Shown: one piece after another, positions 35,309 to 42,698 of the stretch | How the letters are laid out: each line of letters opens with the position of its first letter | How positions within the stretch are numbered: position 1 is the stretch's first letter | DNA from: Candidatus Avidesulfovibrio excrementigallinarum | GTDB lineage: Bacteria; Desulfobacterota; Desulfovibrionia; Desulfovibrionales; Desulfovibrionaceae | Reading direction: 5' to 3' | Assembly: GCA_018715085.1 (NCBI GenBank) | Contig: DVMI01000082.1 | Coordinates: 1-42,698 of the forward strand | Length of the DNA stretch: 42,698 nt | Program-made: the position numbers and the translations under genes | The notes under the pieces: generated by a model | Database searches by the model: none | The model's input: the letters and a program-made list of their open reading frames with translations, nothing else | Told to the model about the DNA's origin: nothing

Positions 35309-35431
35309 AAACAAGACTCCTTGCAATCTGCGTTCTGCCAACTGTCCCATAAAGTCTTCCTGCAGGCAACGGCAGGGAGCCGCACCTTCCTGTCCGCACT
35401 GAGGGCAGATTCCAGAAAACCTGTCTTCATC

Positions 35432-35460
35432 TTGACTTCATGCCGCATGGAGACTATGTA
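35432..35460 (+). promoter_or_regulatory. candidate promoter of the ompH-lpxD-fabZ-lpxA cluster
   Basis: TTGACT (35432-35437) followed after 17 bases by TATGTA (35455-35460). The -35 is good and the -10 is poor. It is 72 bases before the ompH ATG. Confidence 0.35.
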
Positions 35461-35531
35461 TCGATATTGCGCGCGCAGGGGATAACTTTCTATCAATGCG
35501 CGGGCTTACCCTATTTGCAAGGAGCGCTTCC

Positions 35532-36086
35532 ATGTTCAAATTCGTCACGGCCGTTGCTGCGGCCCTGATTTTGTCCGCTACCCCCGCTTTCGCCGAAGGT
35601 ATCGGCATCTTCAATTCTCAGACCATTGTCTCGCAGACCGAACCGTCCAAAGCCGCGCAAAAACTGCTGCAAAGCAAGTTCGGCAGCGAACGCTCGCAGA
35701 TGGAAAAACAGGAAAAAGCCCTGCAAAACCAGTACGAATCGTTCCAGAAGCAGGCTGCGACCCTGTCTCAGAAGGCCCGCGAAGAAAAGCAGATCGAAAT
35801 TTTGCGCAAGAGTCGCGAGTTTGAAGAAAAGCGCCGCGATTTCGCCCTCCGTGTGGAACGCGAAGATGCCAATCTCCGCCAGACCATGGGCAAGATTCTC
35901 TTTGAAGCCTCGGCCAACGTGGCCAAGCGCAAGAAGCTCGACCTGGTGCTTGATGCCAACGCCGGCGTGATCATGTATGCCGATTCCTCCATGGATTTGA
36001 CGGACGACATGATCAAGGAAGTCAACAAGATCTGGAAGTCCATGGGCAGCAAGTTCCCGGCTGCGGAAAAGAAGAGCAATAAGTAA
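35532..36086 (+). CDS. skp: OmpH/Skp-family periplasmic chaperone
   Basis: 184 residues, starting at 35532 with AAGGAG eight bases upstream; a longer in-frame start lacks a ribosome binding site. A signal peptide of about 21 residues ends in Ala-Phe-Ala. The mature protein begins with a short beta segment ([17 protein letters not shown]), then long charged helices rich in Lys, Glu, Gln and Arg (about 45-140) that form Skp's tentacle-like arms. A short C-terminal beta part contains [16 protein letters not shown], typical of the OmpH family. It holds unfolded outer-membrane proteins in the periplasm. It overlaps lpxD by one base (TAATG), the usual neighbourhood for this gene. Confidence 0.92.
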   Translation: MFKFVTAVAAALILSATPAFAEGIGIFNSQTIVSQTEPSKAAQKLLQSKFGSERSQMEKQEKALQNQYESFQKQAATLSQKAREEKQIEILRKSREFEEKRRDFALRVEREDANLRQTMGKILFEASANVAKRKKLDLVLDANAGVIMYADSSMDLTDDMIKEVNKIWKSMGSKFPAAEKKSNK

Positions 36087-37129
36087 TGGCTGTCTACAAG
36101 CTCTCCGCCCTGGCCGCCACGCTGGGGCTTACCGTCCGCGGCGGCCAGGGTGTTGATCCCGACATCACCGGGATCAACACGCTTGACGACGCCGTTCCCG
36201 GCGAAGTGAGCTTTCTGGCCAACCCCAAATACACGCACAAGCTCGCTACCACCAGGGCCACGGCGGTCATCGTCAGCCCGGAACATGCCGATCAGGTTGC
36301 CTGCGCGCTGGTCAGTGCCTCGCCGTATCAGGACTTTGGCCGGGCTCTGGCTCTGTTTGCTGTCCGTCAGGGCAGCTTTACCGGAATCAGCGATCGGGCC
36401 TTTGTTCATCCTGACGCGCAACTGGGCCAGGGCGTGACCGTGTACCCCTTTGTCTACATCGGTCCTGCAACGTCTGTCGGGGACGGTTCAACGCTGTTTC
36501 CCGGCGTGTATGTCGGAGAACACTGCAAGATTGGCGCGCGCTGCACGCTGTATCCCAATGCGGTGCTCATGGCGGGCACCACGCTGGGCGACGGCTGCAT
36601 CCTGCACCCCGGTGCGGTGCTCGGCGCTGAAGGCTTTGGCTTTACCAGAACGCCCTCCGGCATTCAAAAAATTCCTCAGACCGGATCTGTCTGCCTCGGC
36701 GACAGGGTTGAAGTGGGTGCCAACGCCGCCATCGACCGCGCAGTGCTCGCCAAGACCGAAGTGGGCGACGACACCAAAATTGATAACCTGGTTCAGCTGG
36801 GGCACAATGTCACTGTGGGACGCGAATGCTTTATCGTCTCACAGGTGGGCGTTGCAGGATCCACACACATCGGCAACGGCTGCACGCTCGCCGGACAGGT
36901 CGGCGTGGCCGGACATCTGCACATTGGCGACAATGTGACTCTGGGTCCCCAGTCCGGCGTGGCACAGGACATTCCGTCCAACACCGTTATGGGCGGTTCT
37001 CCGGCCGTGCCGCAGAGCACCTATATGCGCACTCTGGCGCTCATGCCGCGTTTTCCAGAGCTGTTCAAGCGCCTGTCCAAAGTAGAAAAACTTCTGGAAA
37101 AGCTTGTCGGGACCAAACCTGCCGACTGA
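36086..37129 (+). CDS. lpxD: UDP-3-O-acylglucosamine N-acyltransferase
   Basis: 347 residues. It adds the N-linked acyl chain in the third step of lipid A synthesis, using acyl-ACP. The N-terminal uridine-binding domain (about 1-100) contains [20 protein letters not shown]. The left-handed beta-helix of hexapeptide repeats (about 105-315) follows, with repeats such as [20 protein letters not shown]. The catalytic His is expected in [12 protein letters not shown] (near 240). The C-terminal helix [15 protein letters not shown] completes the trimer. It is translationally coupled to ompH and lies 77 bases upstream of fabZ. Confidence 0.96.
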   Translation: MAVYKLSALAATLGLTVRGGQGVDPDITGINTLDDAVPGEVSFLANPKYTHKLATTRATAVIVSPEHADQVACALVSASPYQDFGRALALFAVRQGSFTGISDRAFVHPDAQLGQGVTVYPFVYIGPATSVGDGSTLFPGVYVGEHCKIGARCTLYPNAVLMAGTTLGDGCILHPGAVLGAEGFGFTRTPSGIQKIPQTGSVCLGDRVEVGANAAIDRAVLAKTEVGDDTKIDNLVQLGHNVTVGRECFIVSQVGVAGSTHIGNGCTLAGQVGVAGHLHIGDNVTLGPQSGVAQDIPSNTVMGGSPAVPQSTYMRTLALMPRFPELFKRLSKVEKLLEKLVGTKPAD

Positions 37130-37206
37130 GTTCTGCGCGGTGGCATGCCGCGCCTGATCATAACGAAACGCGCGCCTTGAAAGCCTGCGCGCGAGGAGTC
37201 CCTTTC

Positions 37207-37683
37207 ATGTCGTCCCCCGAACTTCCCATGCAGCTCAACATCCAGAATATTCTGGAACTGCTGCCTCATCGTTATCCTTTTCTGCTGGTGGACAGGGTCA
37301 CAGAACTTGTTCCCCAGGTCTCTGTCAAAGCCTACAAGTGTGTCAGTTTTAACGAACCGTTCTTTCAAGGGCACTTTCCGGATCTGCCGGTCATGCCCGG
37401 CGTGCTGATCATCGAAGCCATGGCCCAGACAAGCGGCTTTATCGTGCTCAGCTCGCCAAGCATGTCGGCCGAAGTCCGCAAGAGCAAACTGTTCCTGTTC
37501 ACCGGCATCGAAAAGGTCCGCTTCCGCAGGCCGGTATATCCCGGTGATCGACTGGATATGGAAGCCACGCTGATCCGCCATAAGCTCAAGCTGTGGAAAA
37601 TGGACTGCCATGCGTATGTTGACGGACAGCTTGCCGCAGAAGCACAACTTACCGCCGCTGTGACCGACAGGAGCGAAATCTAG
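37207..37683 (+). CDS. fabZ: 3-hydroxyacyl-ACP dehydratase
   Basis: 158 residues, with AGGAG ten bases before the ATG. The hot-dog fold signatures are LLPHRYPFLLVDRV near the start, FFQGHFPDLPVMPGVLIIEAMAQ (catalytic His in GHFP and Glu in IIEAMAQ), and FRRPVYPGDRL. It removes water from 3-hydroxyacyl-ACP in fatty-acid elongation. It also competes with LpxA for hydroxyacyl-ACP, which explains its place in the lipid A cluster. The stop overlaps the lpxA GTG by one base. Confidence 0.96.
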   Translation: MSSPELPMQLNIQNILELLPHRYPFLLVDRVTELVPQVSVKAYKCVSFNEPFFQGHFPDLPVMPGVLIIEAMAQTSGFIVLSSPSMSAEVRKSKLFLFTGIEKVRFRRPVYPGDRLDMEATLIRHKLKLWKMDCHAYVDGQLAAEAQLTAAVTDRSEI

Positions 37684-38492
37684 TGTCCATCCACCCGACC
37701 GCCATTGTCGCCCCCGGCGCTGTGCTGGGGCAAAACGTCGTCGTAGGACCCTTCGCCATTATTGAAGATGCCGTAACCATCGGTGACGATTGCCGCATCG
37801 ATTCGCATGCAATCATCAAATCCAACACCCGCCTGGGCGCGCGCAATCATGTGCATTCCCATGCGCTTGTAGGCGGCGATCCGCAAGATTTGAAATATCA
37901 TGGCGAGGAGTCGTGGCTTGAAATCGGCGACGACAACCGCATTCGCGAGTTTGCCACGCTCCATCGGGGAACCGAAGGCGGCGGCGGCGTGACGCGCGTT
38001 GGGAACAACAACCTGCTTATGGCCTATACCCATGTGGCGCATGACTGCCAGCTCGGCAACGGGATCATCATGTCCAACAACGCCACGCTGGCCGGCCATG
38101 TGACTGTTGCCGATTACGCCATTATCGGCGGGCTGTCGGCGGTACACCAGTTTGTGCGCATCGGCACCCACGCCTTTGTGGGCGGTGTGACCGGCGTGCC
38201 GCAGGACGTGCCGCCATGGATGCTCGTTGCCGGCAGCCGTGGTTCCGTGCGCGGGCCCAATATCGTTGGTCTGCGCCGTGCCGGGGCTTCGCGCGAGGCC
38301 GTTGCAGGCATAAAGTACGCATTCAGAACACTTTGGTGGTCAGGCCTGCTGCGCGCGGACGCTCTGGATAAAATCATGAACGAATACGGCAACATCAAGG
38401 AAGTTGCGCAGTTTGTGGACTTTGTTCGTACAAGCCAGCGCGGCATTTGCCCTGTGGAAAAAGCAATCGGATCTGAAAAAAGTGAGGCCTGA
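37683..38492 (+). CDS. lpxA: UDP-N-acetylglucosamine O-acyltransferase
   Basis: 269 residues from a GTG overlapping the fabZ stop (TAGTG). The first committed enzyme of lipid A synthesis; it transfers a 3-hydroxyacyl chain to UDP-GlcNAc. The N-terminal left-handed beta-helix begins SIHPTAIVAPGAVLGQNV. The catalytic region AYTHVAHDCQLGN holds the key His. VHQFVRIGTHAFVGG and the GLRRAGAS motif are typical of LpxA. The helical C-terminus contains YAFRTLWWSG and the tail ends KSEA. In many relatives lpxI and lpxB follow; here a tRNA follows instead. Confidence 0.96.
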   Translation: MSIHPTAIVAPGAVLGQNVVVGPFAIIEDAVTIGDDCRIDSHAIIKSNTRLGARNHVHSHALVGGDPQDLKYHGEESWLEIGDDNRIREFATLHRGTEGGGGVTRVGNNNLLMAYTHVAHDCQLGNGIIMSNNATLAGHVTVADYAIIGGLSAVHQFVRIGTHAFVGGVTGVPQDVPPWMLVAGSRGSVRGPNIVGLRRAGASREAVAGIKYAFRTLWWSGLLRADALDKIMNEYGNIKEVAQFVDFVRTSQRGICPVEKAIGSEKSEA

Positions 38493-38496
38493 TCAC

Positions 38497-38525
38497 TTGA
38501 CGGCTCCTCACTAATTCGATATACA
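38497..38525 (+). promoter_or_regulatory. strong promoter of tRNA-Thr
   Basis: TTGACG (38497-38502) and TATACA (38520-38525), spaced 17 bases, begin five bases after the lpxA stop. The tRNA 5' end is 31 bases after the -10 box. Confidence 0.75.
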
Positions 38526-38555
38526 GCCTCCGTTGCAGTTTGCTGCGACAGATAA

Positions 38556-38631
<76 letters not shown>

Positions 38632-38639
38632 GAAAGTTC

Positions 38640-38674
38640 AAGGACTTATGGGTATCCCCCATAAGTCCTTTTTT
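38640..38674 (+). terminator. terminator of tRNA-Thr
   Basis: A perfect 13-bp stem AAGGACTTATGGG/CCCATAAGTCCTT (38640-38652 with 38658-38670), loop TATCC, followed by TTTT. It begins eight bases after the CCA end. Confidence 0.92.
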
Positions 38675-38810
38675 CGTTGGAAAGGGCTTTGCCCCGCTCT
38701 CAGACGTGCCCGGTCCGCAACAGGCACCTGTGCACAGCGCTCTGGCAAACGTTACAGACCCGAACCGCCCGTGCTGCATCGTAGCGCATGCTTTACGCCA
38801 CCGGCACACC

Positions 38811-38851
38811 CAAAACCAAAACAGGGCGGCTGCATGACTGCAACCGCCCTG
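38811..38851 (-). terminator. terminator of tRNA-Leu
   Basis: On the minus strand, a 13-bp stem CAGGGCGGTTGCA/TGCAGCCGCCCTG (one G-T pair, loop GTCA) runs from 38851 to 38822 and is followed by TTTTGGTTTTG. It begins ten bases after the CCA end. Confidence 0.85.
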
Positions 38852-38861
38852 ATAAACTGCA

Positions 38862-38944
38862 TGGTGCGAGAGGCGGGAGTTGAACCCGCACGGAATCCCG
38901 CTGGATCCTAAGTCCAGTGCGTCTGCCAGTTCCGCCACTCTCGC
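38862..38944 (-). tRNA. tRNA-Leu (anticodon TAG)
   Basis: 83 nt including encoded CCA. The acceptor stem is GCGAGAG/CTCTCGC, then A73 and CCA. The anticodon stem CTGGA/TCCAG encloses CTTAGGA with anticodon TAG. A class II variable arm (GCGGGATTCCGT region) and the T-arm GCGGGTTCAACTCCCGC are present. It is convergent with tRNA-Thr; their terminators meet between them. Confidence 0.97.
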
Positions 38945-39473
38945 GACAATCCTCCACTACGCTATCTGTCCGGCTTACGCAAGCCTCCGGAGGATATCTC
39001 AGGCATGGGCACTCTCCTGCGCACCGCTTGCCGGCACGCCAATCACGAGCTTTTGCAAAACGCCGTACAGCGCCATGCGGCCGGGGATGCACTCAGAACG
39101 CAGCGCCTCCCTGCCATCGGACATCTGGCATCTGCGCACGCTGCGGTATCTGTACCGCTGCGCCCGCTGGAGCGCTCCTGCACTTGCGCGATACGTCAGA
39201 GCATGCCGCCCGCTCCTGCGGCGGCAACGGTACGGCTTGTCCTCCATTCCGGCGTGCGGCGCTCACCTATCCTCCAGAACAGAACCCAACACTTGCAAAG
39301 CCGCGTCACAGCCCTTCTTCAACAAGGTTCACGACGCGGCAGGAGCGGCAAGCCGGCATAAGGCGCGCGTTTACACGCCGGAGTGCCAGCAGCAGACGCG
39401 CGTTCAAAAAGCCTGCACCATCCCGACAGCAGGAGGCTTTGCAATAAAACCAGGACATCAGGACACTGCTCCC
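38945..39473. other. spacer without recognisable gene
   Basis: About 530 bases between tRNA-Leu and the iorAB promoter. Open frames in several phases are Arg/Ala/Cys-rich with no ribosome binding sites or motifs. The tRNA-Leu promoter must lie near its left end, but no clear boxes were found. Confidence 0.45.
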
Positions 39474-39502
39474 TTGATTAACCCCTCGCAACTTCGTATC
39501 AT
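39474..39502 (+). promoter_or_regulatory. promoter of the IorA-IorB fusion gene
   Basis: TTGATT (39474-39479) and TATCAT (39497-39502) are spaced exactly 17 bases in a locally AT-rich segment. Transcription would begin near 39509, about 40 bases before the ATG at 39551. Confidence 0.6.
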
Positions 39503-39550
39503 CGCTTCCCCACCACGACTCCATCAAAGACAATGAGGTCATTTGTTACC

Positions 39551-42061
39551 ATGAACAAAATCGAGCAGCTTTGCGACGCCGATACCGGCAAAGCCGAAGT
39601 TCTTCAAGGCAATATCGCCTTTGCCGTGGGATGCGTGCGTGCAGGCATCCATGCCGCCGACGGGTATCCCGGCACGCCCAGCACAGAAGTCATCGACAAA
39701 GGACTTTCCCAGGTTCAGGATCGCATCAACGTGGGCTGGTCTGTCAACGAGGCCGTAGCCGCAGGCGTTGGCATCGGACACACCTATGCAGGCCGCGACA
39801 CCGTCGTGACCATGAAAATCCCCGGCCTGTTCCAGGCGGGCGACATCTTCACCAGCATCGCCCTGTACCCGGTCCCGCGCGGCGCACTGGTCTTCTATGT
39901 GGCCAGCGACTTCACGCCCAGCTCAACGCAGCACGTCATCGATCCCCGCTATCTGTACAAGAGCTGTTTCGTCCCCGTCTTTGAACCGCGCAACCACCAG
40001 GAAATGCACGAAGCGCCGCGCATTGCCGCCGATATCAGCCGCCGCTTCAACACGGCTGTCGTGGTACAGGCAAGCGGCCTGCTCTGCCACAGCGAAGGCC
40101 TTGTCCGCCTGACCGAAAAGAGCACCCGTCCCCTGGCCGACGTCGCCCCGCTGAAGGAGCTCAATTCGCTTCCCTTCCAGACCCGCAAGGCCTACGACCG
40201 GGTCATGGCCGAACGCATGCCGGCGATCACCGAGTTTGTTGAAAACAGCCCCCTCAACATGCACATCCGGGGAGCCGGCAAAAAAGGCGTCATCACCATG
40301 GGATCCGGCGCCATCCATCTGGCCGAATACCGTGCCCGCTTTGAACCCGATCTGGACGTTCTGTCGCTGGCCTTCACCAATCCGCTGCCCCTCAAGCGCA
40401 TCCGCGCTTTCTACGACGAAATCCGTGCCAACGGCGGGGAAGTGTATGTGCTGGAAGACGGCTACCGCTATCTTGAAGAAGCCTGCATGATGGCCGGCAT
40501 GGAAGTGAAGGGCAAAGGCGAATTCAGCGCCCTGACCGAATGGTCGCCGTCCGCCGTGGCCAAGTTCCTTGGCGCAAGCCTGCCTGCGCCCCGGCCCGCT
40601 ACCGTCAGCGTGCCCCGTCCGCCCATGATCTGTGCAGGGTGCCCCTACCGCCTGATTGGCGACGTCCTGGCCCGCATGAGAAAACGCGGTGAAATCGAAG
40701 CCATTTTTGGCGATATCGGCTGTAACACGCTGCTCTATTTCATGGGCGCGCTCGACACCGGCCTGGCCATGGGCGCTTCTGAAAGCATCCGCACAGGCTA
40801 TGTGCTCTCCAAGCCCGAATCCGTTTCCAAATGCGTCAGCCTCCTCGGGGACGGCACCGAATGCCACAGCGGCATGGATGCCACGCGCAACGCCGTGTTC
40901 CGCAACGTGCCGGGCGTCAAGATCGTGCTCGACAACCACTGGGTTGCCATGACCGGCGGACAGCCCAGCCCCGCTTCGCCGTGCAACCTGGCCGGCCAGC
41001 CCACCCATTTCAGCCTTGAAGAGTCCCTGCGTGCCCAGGGCGCCAACGTTGTCAGCGTTGACGCTTACAACCTCAAGGAAATCCGCACAGCCCTGCGCGA
41101 CGCGCTCGACGCGGCCAAGCACGGCACCTTTGTCACGCTTGTGGTCCGCGGGACTTGTATCCGCAAGCTCCCGGCCAGCGCCTTCAATCAGGTGCTCACC
41201 GTGGACACCGACAAATGCAAGCGCTGCGGCAACTGCCTGATCTGCCCCGGTATTGAAGCAACGGCCGATCACACTCCGCGCTGGAACAATCTCTGCTCGG
41301 GCTGTGTGTCGCAGACCCCCGCCTGTGCGCAGATGTGCGCTTTCGGAGCCATCAGCTGGGGTCCCCGCACAAAGACAAGTCAGGGCGGCACCAGCGTCGA
41401 GCTGCCTGCCGCACCCGAAACCGTCGACGTGCCCGCGCTTGACGCCGCACAGCGTCCCTCGCGGCTGGCTGTGGCCATCCGTGGCGTCGGCGGACAGGGC
41501 AACCTTTTCTTTGGCAAGGCCCTGGCCCAGGTGGCCTTCCTCGCCGGATACGGCGACAGCAACATCATGAAGGGCGAAACCCACGGCATGGCGCAAATGG
41601 GCGGCCCGGTCATCAGCACCTTCGGCTGTGGCGACGTGGCGTCTCCGGAGCTCGTCCCTGGCACGGCCGACGCGCTGATCGTCATGGAACAAAGCGAAGT
41701 GCTGCGTCCCGGCTTCCTGGATCTGCTCCGCCCGGGCGGCACCGTTCTGCTGGCCGACACCCGCATTTTCTCGCAGGCCATGAAGCCTTCGGACTATCCT
41801 GATGCGGCCACGCTTGAGGCGGCGCTTGAGGGCTACAACGTCATCCACGTCAACGTGCTCGACATCGCCCTCAAGCTCGGCGATACCTCCGGCCGCTGTG
41901 CCAACGTGGTCATGCTCGGCGCGCTGAGCACCCTGGCGCCCTTCAACACTCTGCCCGAAAATGTCTGGCTTGGCGCACTGAAGCAGGTTTCGCCCAAACC
42001 CGCCATCTGGACCCTCAACTACGCCGCTTTCAAGGCAGGCACCAAACTGATGCAGAACTAA
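39551..42061 (+). CDS. single-chain indolepyruvate (2-oxoacid):ferredoxin oxidoreductase, IorA-IorB fusion
   Basis: 836 residues from the ATG at 39551 (GAGG upstream; an in-frame ATG at 39533 would add six residues but has no ribosome binding site). Order of domains: pyruvate-ferredoxin-oxidoreductase-type N-terminal domain (~20-190, with YPGTPSTEV); ICAGCPYR at ~360-367; the TPP-binding domain with GDGT at 433-436 and the following LDNHWVAMTGGQPSP; two [4Fe-4S] motifs (CKRCGNCLICP from 556, and CSGCV...CAQMC from 582); then a gamma/IorB-type domain opening RGVGGQGNLFFG (~643) and containing KGETHGMAQMGGPV. In most organisms iorA and iorB are separate genes. The enzyme oxidatively decarboxylates aryl-pyruvates from aromatic amino acids to acyl-CoA and reduces ferredoxin, or runs in reverse. 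It is cytoplasmic and monocistronic. Confidence 0.9.
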   Translation: MNKIEQLCDADTGKAEVLQGNIAFAVGCVRAGIHAADGYPGTPSTEVIDKGLSQVQDRINVGWSVNEAVAAGVGIGHTYAGRDTVVTMKIPGLFQAGDIFTSIALYPVPRGALVFYVASDFTPSSTQHVIDPRYLYKSCFVPVFEPRNHQEMHEAPRIAADISRRFNTAVVVQASGLLCHSEGLVRLTEKSTRPLADVAPLKELNSLPFQTRKAYDRVMAERMPAITEFVENSPLNMHIRGAGKKGVITMGSGAIHLAEYRARFEPDLDVLSLAFTNPLPLKRIRAFYDEIRANGGEVYVLEDGYRYLEEACMMAGMEVKGKGEFSALTEWSPSAVAKFLGASLPAPRPATVSVPRPPMICAGCPYRLIGDVLARMRKRGEIEAIFGDIGCNTLLYFMGALDTGLAMGASESIRTGYVLSKPESVSKCVSLLGDGTECHSGMDATRNAVFRNVPGVKIVLDNHWVAMTGGQPSPASPCNLAGQPTHFSLEESLRAQGANVVSVDAYNLKEIRTALRDALDAAKHGTFVTLVVRGTCIRKLPASAFNQVLTVDTDKCKRCGNCLICPGIEATADHTPRWNNLCSGCVSQTPACAQMCAFGAISWGPRTKTSQGGTSVELPAAPETVDVPALDAAQRPSRLAVAIRGVGGQGNLFFGKALAQVAFLAGYGDSNIMKGETHGMAQMGGPVISTFGCGDVASPELVPGTADALIVMEQSEVLRPGFLDLLRPGGTVLLADTRIFSQAMKPSDYPDAATLEAALEGYNVIHVNVLDIALKLGDTSGRCANVVMLGALSTLAPFNTLPENVWLGALKQVSPKPAIWTLNYAAFKAGTKLMQN

Positions 42062-42083
42062 ACACTGCCAGCACACAGGTCTG

Positions 42084-42120
42084 AAGGGGGCGTCGCCTTT
42101 ACGGGCGGCGCCCCCTTTCC
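42084..42120 (+). terminator. intrinsic terminator of the IorA-IorB gene
   Basis: A 14-bp stem AAGGGGGCGTCGCC/GGCGGCGCCCCCTT with one G-T pair (42084-42097 with 42104-42117), starting 22 bases after the stop codon. The T run is short. Confidence 0.8.
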
Positions 42121-42379
42121 GCCTGTTTCCACAGGGGGCCGTTTTCAAAAACAGCCGGCAACCTTCCGCGCGGCATCCGCACCGGCAGCGGGCGCAACAG
42201 CTTTTTCAAGGACCAGAGAACATGCGTACGGAGGGAGACTTCTGACACCACACTGCCGGCCCCCTCGTCGGAACTTCTGCAACGGCGTTCTTCAGCGCAG
42301 CCTCTGCGCATTTTGCCGATTATTTTATTGTCCGGATAGCTCCTTATTTTTTATTGTGTATGCCTGCACTCCCCAATCA
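42121..42379. other. spacer without recognisable gene
   Basis: It has an AT-rich tract (about 42310-42360). No gene, and no complete promoter or repeat, was identified. Confidence 0.4.
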
Positions 42380-42541
42380 TCAATGACAGTTCAGAGCGAG
42401 CTGTAGGAACCTGTCCCTTTGCGCCTCTGCCCAAAAGCCCCAATACGCATCAGGCGCCAGCCACAGCACGGTTTTTTCTGCCGGATCAAGTCCTCCTGAT
42501 AAAACAACGGCCATCAGGCACACCAGAGTGGGGATCTTCAC
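42380..42541 (-). CDS. possible small membrane or exported protein, about 53 residues
   Basis: From a GTG at 42541 (or a TTG at 42553) the frame reads KIPTLVCLMAVVLSGG, a signal-peptide or membrane-like stretch. It continues to a Trp-rich tail with VLWLAPDAYWGFW and ends QLALNCH. The composition looks protein-like and unlike chance GC-rich frames. However, there is no clear Shine-Dalgarno sequence and the third-position GC is only moderate. I know no family. The frame directly upstream ends with TAA at 42575. Confidence 0.3.
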   Translation of the reverse strand: MKIPTLVCLMAVVLSGGLDPAEKTVLWLAPDAYWGFWAEAQRDRFLQLALNCH

Positions 42542-42574
42542 GCTGCGCCGCAAAAAACAGACATATCCAACCGC

Positions 42575-42698
42575 TTACTCTGAGCTGGCGGCCATCACGC
42601 ACCCTGACTGCACAATCGCGCTGCCAGGCGCAATATCAGCTTTGCGCTGATCCCCTGCATTGACTGCGTGCTCTATAAAAGACGCGGAACGCCCTTCA
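42575..42698 (-). CDS. possible C-terminal end of a gene running in from the right edge
   Basis: The minus-strand frame is open from the window edge to TAA at 42577-42575, about 40 codons. It includes FIEHAVNAGDQRKADIAPG and SAIVQSGCVMAASSE. It is in the same phase as the small frame at 42380-42541, separated by a single stop codon. Too short to identify; it may be the end of a real gene, one decayed gene together with the small frame, or chance. Confidence 0.25.
   Translation of the reverse strand, partial: EGRSASFIEHAVNAGDQRKADIAPGSAIVQSGCVMAASSE

Noticed and set aside
39923-42148. Long minus-strand open frame opposite the IorA-IorB gene
   Set aside because: Antisense shadow; the plus-strand frame has TPP and iron-sulfur motifs.

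Overview
The window looks like a chromosomal segment of a sulfate- or sulfite-reducing Desulfovibrionaceae bacterium (Desulfovibrio/Bilophila-like). The strongest evidence is a complete dsrMKJOP operon, the membrane complex of dissimilatory sulfite reduction, together with a GC-rich Gram-negative gene set that includes lipid A genes. I see no IS element, prophage, integrase or CRISPR array. Gene content is mostly conserved housekeeping, but the spacers are long (0.3-1 kb) and GC-rich.

Layout. (1) 1-2.4 kb: an unrecognised minus-strand gene, a divergent TPR lipoprotein, and a VKOR/DsbB-like membrane protein fused to a thioredoxin-like domain. (2) 2.4-8.25 kb: a sigma-70-type promoter, an RsbRD_N-domain protein, then dsrM-K-J-O-P, closed by a strong GNRA-loop terminator. 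(3) 8.25-12.9 kb: a ~1 kb leader with a terminator-like attenuator, the overlapping pyrB-pyrC pair, and a UDP-glucuronate 4-epimerase-like gene. (4) 13.2-20 kb: an orphan ABC substrate-binding protein (minus), a divergent amidohydrolase (plus) with a well-matched sigma-54 -24/-12 promoter, and a convergent ~1,020-residue sigma-54 activator. Together these form a plausible self-contained catabolic module of unknown substrate. (5) 20.5-25 kb: sbcD-sbcC. (6) 25.5-31.1 kb: tRNA-Pro, an mdtJI-type spermidine exporter pair behind a terminator-like hairpin, a Bax-inhibitor-1 family membrane protein, a divergent PfkB kinase, an alpha/beta hydrolase and a CNNM/CBS membrane protein. (7) 31.2-35.3 kb: trkA-trkH potassium uptake and a ZIP metal transporter, all on minus. 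(8) 35.5-38.5 kb: ompH(skp)-lpxD-fabZ-lpxA. (9) 38.5-42.1 kb: tRNA-Thr, tRNA-Leu and a single-chain IorA-IorB 2-oxoacid:ferredoxin oxidoreductase. The last 0.6 kb holds only weak minus-strand coding signals.

How the parts work together. DsrMKJOP links the quinone pool and periplasmic electron carriers to cytoplasmic sulfite reduction (through DsrC, not encoded here). PyrBC carries out the second and third steps of pyrimidine synthesis. OmpH, LpxD, FabZ and LpxA serve outer-membrane biogenesis. TrkAH, ZIP, CNNM and MdtJI handle cations and polyamines.

The most promising material for new biology is the sigma-54 module at 13.3-20.0 kb. After that come the candidate attenuators upstream of pyrB and mdtJ, the IorA-IorB fusion with altered motifs, and the VKOR-thioredoxin and RsbRD_N genes next to dsr. 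All function calls are by reading protein sequence and motifs; no database search was run.
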